From assembly GCA_934667845.1 (NCBI GenBank), contig CAKUMQ010000038.1, positions 1 through 25,164 of the forward strand: a stretch of 25,164 bases of DNA, in the 5' to 3' direction. The position numbers and the translations under genes are program-made. Source of the stretch: an uncultured Eubacteriales bacterium. GTDB taxonomy: Bacteria > Bacillota > Clostridia > Oscillospirales > Acutalibacteraceae. Under the pieces are notes generated by a model. That model searched no databases, was not told the origin of the DNA, and saw only the letters and a list, made by a program, of their open reading frames with translations. Shown here piece by piece: positions 22,546 to 25,164 of the stretch; the first letter of the stretch is position 1; each line of letters begins with the position of its first letter.

Positions 22546-22799
22546 ACCATTCGGTACTATACATGCAGCAGCAGGCGGAGCAGCGCGTGCGGCAGATGCG
22601 GGAGCAGGCGCGCCGCTATGTAGAGGAGCCGCCCGCACCCGCGCCGGATACGCAGACGGACTGCGCCCGCTGCACGCAGGGCGGGCACGGGGCGGAGGAG
22701 GACAGCGACCGCTGGCTTTTGCTGCTGCTCTGCGTGCTGCTGCACCAGAGCGGCGCGCGCCCGGAGCTGCTCTGCGCTCTGCTGTATCTGGCGCTGTGA
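22542..22799 (+). CDS. Small protein with hydrophobic C terminus, unknown function (gene 3 of 3)
   Basis: 85 residues. The N-terminal part is a charged, Gln- and Arg-rich helix (MQQQAEQRVRQMREQARRY), followed by a Pro-rich stretch, a CxxC pair (Cys41, Cys44), an acidic EEDSD, and a very Leu-rich C-terminal segment (RWLLLLLCVLLHQSGARPELL then CALLYLAL). The end could be two short hydrophobic helices joined by a polar HQSGARPE turn, suggesting peripheral or tail-anchored membrane contact. ATG at 22542 has aaggagg only 4 nt upstream and overlaps the gene 2 stop. It ends the operon, 174 nt before a terminator. Confidence 0.72.
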   Translation: MNHSVLYMQQQAEQRVRQMREQARRYVEEPPAPAPDTQTDCARCTQGGHGAEEDSDRWLLLLLCVLLHQSGARPELLCALLYLAL

Positions 22800-22972
22800 C
22801 CGCGTCCGAAACGGCAGCGGCGTGCGGGGGGTGCACAGCTGCCGTATCCCGCCACGCGGCGGCGTGCGGGAAGCGCGCACGACTGCGGCCTTGCCGCCGG
22901 GCGGCGAAAACGCGCCGTCCGGCCGCTGCGCCGCGGCGGAAAAGCGCCGTTTGCCGCGCGGCAGAGGGCGAG
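22800..22972. other. GC-rich spacer with no gene seen
   Basis: 173 nt between the third small gene and the terminator. It is very rich in gccg/gcgg motifs that can form many alternative stems. The open frames across it have no ribosome binding site or recognisable protein character. Confidence 0.5.
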
Positions 22973-23011
22973 AAAAAGTCCCCGCAACCGGGAACGGCTG
23001 CGGGGACTTTT
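22973..23011. terminator. Bidirectional terminator after tuf
   Basis: A perfect 13-bp stem (22974-22986 with 22999-23011) with a 12-nt loop. On the minus strand it is followed by five U and ends tuf, whose stop is 24 nt away. On the plus strand four U follow, so it can also end the small-gene operon. Confidence 0.9.
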
Positions 23012-23034
23012 GTTCAAGCGGTAATCAGCACAGA

Positions 23035-24237
23035 TCAGCCGTTGATCTTGGTCACAACGCCCGAACCGACAGTACGGCCGCCCTCGCGGATAGCGAAGCG
23101 CAGACCCTCTTCGATAGCGATCGGGGTGATCAGCTCAACATCCATCTCCACGTTATCGCCGGGCATGCACATCTCCACACCCTCCGGCAGATGGACAACG
23201 CCGGTCACGTCGGTGGTACGGAAATAGAACTGCGGACGATAGTTGTTGAAGAACGGGGTATGACGGCCGCCCTCGTCCTTGGACAGGACATAGACCTGGC
23301 CATGGAACTTGGTGTGCGGGTTGATGGAGCCGGGTTTGCAGAGAACCTGGCCGCGCTCGATGTCGGTACGGTTGATACCGCGCAGCAGGGCGCCGATGTT
23401 ATCACCGGCCTCCGCGTAGTCGAGCAGCTTGCGGAACATCTCGATACCGGTAACGACCGTCTTGCGGCGCTCCTCGGTCAGACCGATGATCTCCACTTCC
23501 TCGGACATGTTCAGACGGCCACGCTCCACACGACCGGTAGCCACGGTGCCGCGGCCGGAGATGGTGAAGACGTCCTCGACGGGCATCAGGAAGGGCTTCT
23601 GATCGTCGCGCTCCGGAGACGGGATATACTCGTCGACCGCTTTCATGAGCTCGAGGATGCAGGCGTACTCGGGAGCGTTGATGTCGGTGGAGGTGCTCTC
23701 CAGAGCCTTCAGCGCGGAGCCGCGGATGATCGGGGTGTCGTCGCCCGGGAAGTCGTACTCGTTCAGCAGCTCACGGATCTCCATCTCGACCAGCTCCAGC
23801 AGCTCTTCGTCGTCGACCTGATCGACCTTGTTCATGAACACGACGATATAGGGAACACCCACCTGACGGGAGAGCAGGATGTGCTCACGGGTCTGGGGCA
23901 TCGGGCCGTCGGCAGCGGACACGACGAGAATAGCGCCGTCCATCTGCGCAGCACCGGTGATCATGTTCTTAACGTAGTCGGCGTGGCCCGGGCAGTCCAC
24001 GTGGGCATAGTGACGGTTGTCCGTCTCATACTCAACGTGAGCGGTGTTGATCGTGATACCACGTGCGCGCTCCTCGGGAGCCTTATCGATGTTCGCATAA
24101 TCCGTGAACTCGGCATCGCCCTTGAGAGCCAGCACCTTGGTGATAGCCGCGGTCAGGGTGGTCTTGCCGTGATCGACGTGGCCGATGGTACCAATGTTCA
24201 CATGGGGCTTGCTTCTTTCGAATTTTGCCTTTGCCAT
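23035..24237 (-). CDS. tuf: Translation elongation factor EF-Tu
   Basis: GTPase that delivers aminoacyl-tRNA to the ribosome. The 400 residues contain G1 GHVDHGKT (19-26), the switch I RGITI (58-62), G3 DCPGH (80-84), G4 NKVD (135-138) and G5 SAL (173-175), then domains II and III (GRGTVATGRVERG; HTPFFNNYRPQFYFRTTDVTG). ATG at 24237 follows aaggagg. It has its own promoter and terminator, so it can be a single-gene transcript, though read-through from fusA is possible. Confidence 0.99.
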   Translation of the reverse strand: MAKAKFERSKPHVNIGTIGHVDHGKTTLTAAITKVLALKGDAEFTDYANIDKAPEERARGITINTAHVEYETDNRHYAHVDCPGHADYVKNMITGAAQMDGAILVVSAADGPMPQTREHILLSRQVGVPYIVVFMNKVDQVDDEELLELVEMEIRELLNEYDFPGDDTPIIRGSALKALESTSTDINAPEYACILELMKAVDEYIPSPERDDQKPFLMPVEDVFTISGRGTVATGRVERGRLNMSEEVEIIGLTEERRKTVVTGIEMFRKLLDYAEAGDNIGALLRGINRTDIERGQVLCKPGSINPHTKFHGQVYVLSKDEGGRHTPFFNNYRPQFYFRTTDVTGVVHLPEGVEMCMPGDNVEMDVELITPIAIEEGLRFAIREGGRTVGSGVVTKING

Positions 24238-24291
24238 TTGGAATATCCTCCTTTTTATAAACCGGTTGCGGTTTTTGGTTTACGGGATTCT

Positions 24292-24320
24292 ATTGTACCA
24301 AGCCGACGGCGGAATTGCAA
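24292..24320 (-). promoter_or_regulatory. tuf promoter
   Basis: Minus strand TTGCAA (24315-24320), 17-nt spacer, TACAAT (24292-24297), 55 nt upstream of the tuf start. The -35 hexamer and the spacer length are the same as in the S10 promoter. Predicted start near 24285. Confidence 0.75.
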
Positions 24321-24402
24321 GAGGTTTTCGGAAAAAATCGCCTGCAATTGCCGTCTGCCGGTCTTTTGGGGGAATGCTGCCCGCCGTTTATGGCGAAAAA
24401 GG

Positions 24403-25164
24403 TCAATCCTTCTTCGTGCGGCTGGCAATGATGGTCTCTGCCACGCTCTTCGGGATCTCGGCGTAGTGGCTCGGCTCCATGACGTACTGGCCGCGGCCCT
24501 GCGTTCCGGAACGCAGATCGGTCGCATAGCCGAACATCTCGGACAGAGGCACGTTCGCACGGATCTGGACGGCGCCGTTGATGTTCTCGGAGCCTTCCAT
24601 CTGACCGCGGCGGGAAGAGATGTCGCCGATGACGAAGCCCATATACTCGTCGGGCACCGTCACGTTGACCTTCATGATCGGCTCGGTCAGCACGGGGTCA
24701 GCCTTGCGCATGGCCTCCTTGAACGCCATAGAACCGGCGATCTTAAACGCCATTTCGGAGGAGTCGACCTCGTGATAGGAGCCGTCGTACAGCGTAACCT
24801 TGCAGTCCACGACGGGGTAGCCTGCAAGCACACCGGACTGCATGGCGCCGCGGATACCGGCATCGACAGCCGGGATATACTCCTTCGGCACCGCGCCGCC
24901 GACAACGGCGTTGATGAACTCGTAGCCCTTGCCCGGCTCGTTCGGCTCCAGCTTGATCTTGACGTGACCGTACTGGCCTTTACCGCCGGACTGACGCGCG
25001 TACTTGCAGTCGACATCGGCGGGACGGCGGATGGTCTCCTTATAGGCAACCTGCGGCGCGCCGACATTGGCTTCGACCTTAAACTCACGGAGCAGACGGT
25101 CGACGATGATCTCCAGATGCAGCTCACCCATACCGGCGATGATGGTCTGGCCGGTCTCCTCATC
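24403..25164 (-). CDS. fusA: Elongation factor EF-G, C-terminal part (5' end outside window)
   Basis: Translocation GTPase; only the last 253 residues are present and the frame stays open to the window edge, so the gene continues beyond 25164. The visible part starts DEETGQTIIAGMGELHLEIIVDRL (domain III), then domain IV with KYARQSGGKGQYGHVKIKLEP and GVLAGYPVVDCKVTLYDGSYHEVDSSEMAFK, and domain V with IMKVNVTVPDEYMGFVIGDISSRRGQMEG and LSEMFGYATDLRSGTQGRG. Its neighbour tuf follows after 165 nt, the usual str-operon order. No strong terminator is seen between them. Confidence 0.98.
   Translation of the reverse strand, partial: DEETGQTIIAGMGELHLEIIVDRLLREFKVEANVGAPQVAYKETIRRPADVDCKYARQSGGKGQYGHVKIKLEPNEPGKGYEFINAVVGGAVPKEYIPAVDAGIRGAMQSGVLAGYPVVDCKVTLYDGSYHEVDSSEMAFKIAGSMAFKEAMRKADPVLTEPIMKVNVTVPDEYMGFVIGDISSRRGQMEGSENINGAVQIRANVPLSEMFGYATDLRSGTQGRGQYVMEPSHYAEIPKSVAETIIASRTKKD

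Noticed and set aside
22201..22836. 211-codon minus-strand open frame opposite the small genes
   Set aside because: No ribosome binding site; repetitive Arg/Ala/Pro composition. The plus-strand genes have ribosome binding sites and ATGA coupling.
22796..23227. 143-codon plus-strand open frame after the third small gene
   Set aside because: It crosses the perfect terminator stem at 22974-23011 and continues antisense into tuf; composition is Ala/Arg/Cys-rich noise.
24238..24402. Terminator between fusA and tuf
   Set aside because: Only short stems are visible in the 165-nt spacer and none is followed directly by a U-run; read-through is as likely.
1..25164. tRNA, rRNA, insertion sequences, CRISPR arrays, prophage
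   Set aside because: No cloverleaf-like sequence, transposase, terminal inverted repeats with target duplication, or regularly spaced repeats were found by eye.

Overview
The window is a GC-rich chromosomal segment of a Gram-positive, clostridia-like bacterium, most likely in the Oscillospiraceae/Ruminococcaceae area. This placement is inferred from gene order and protein character, not from a database match. Supporting signs are the continuous S10-spc-alpha ribosomal superoperon with rpsD lying between rpsK and rpoA, a small KOW protein between map and infA, a zinc-binding adenylate kinase, C4-type S14, S4, L24 and L36, and strong aaggagg-type ribosome binding sites before nearly every gene.

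Layout. Bases 2-280 (+) hold the 3' end of a DUF4379-type zinc-ribbon gene. It faces a malic enzyme/fumarase operon (403-2949, minus) across a perfect 19-bp bidirectional terminator. Next is glutamine-dependent NAD synthetase nadE (3050-4963, minus), with its own extended -10 promoter and a structured leader of about 108 nt. From 5272 to 20905 (all minus) runs one gene train read from high to low coordinate: rpsJ rplC rplD rplW rplB rpsS rplV rpsC rplP rpmC rpsQ rplN rplX rplE rpsN rpsH rplF rplR rpsE rpmD rplO secY adk map KOW infA rpmJ rpsM rpsK rpsD rpoA rplQ. It ends at an intrinsic terminator at 5179-5217. The operon promoter (TTGCAA-17-TATAAT, 21243-21271) is followed by a 5' leader of about 330 nt that contains hairpins and a candidate intrinsic terminator (attenuator) before rpsJ. 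Upstream lie a YfcE-type phosphoesterase gene (minus) and, divergent from it, three overlapping small genes of unknown function (21899-22799, plus). The right end holds tuf (23035-24237, minus) with its own promoter, and the 3' part of fusA running off the window.

How it works together. Most of the window makes ribosomes and the machinery around them: r-proteins, initiation and elongation factors, the SecY translocon, RNA polymerase alpha, N-terminal Met removal and adenylate balance. The left end supplies C4 metabolism (fumarate to malate to pyruvate) and NAD. No tRNA, rRNA, insertion sequence, prophage or CRISPR array was seen.

The content is mainly housekeeping. The least explained parts are (1) the S10 leader with an internal terminator, (2) the three-gene small-protein operon inserted between tuf and rpsJ, (3) the GC-rich hairpins that occupy the long spacers inside the superoperon, (4) the nadE leader, and (5) the high number of GTG/TTG starts among r-protein genes.
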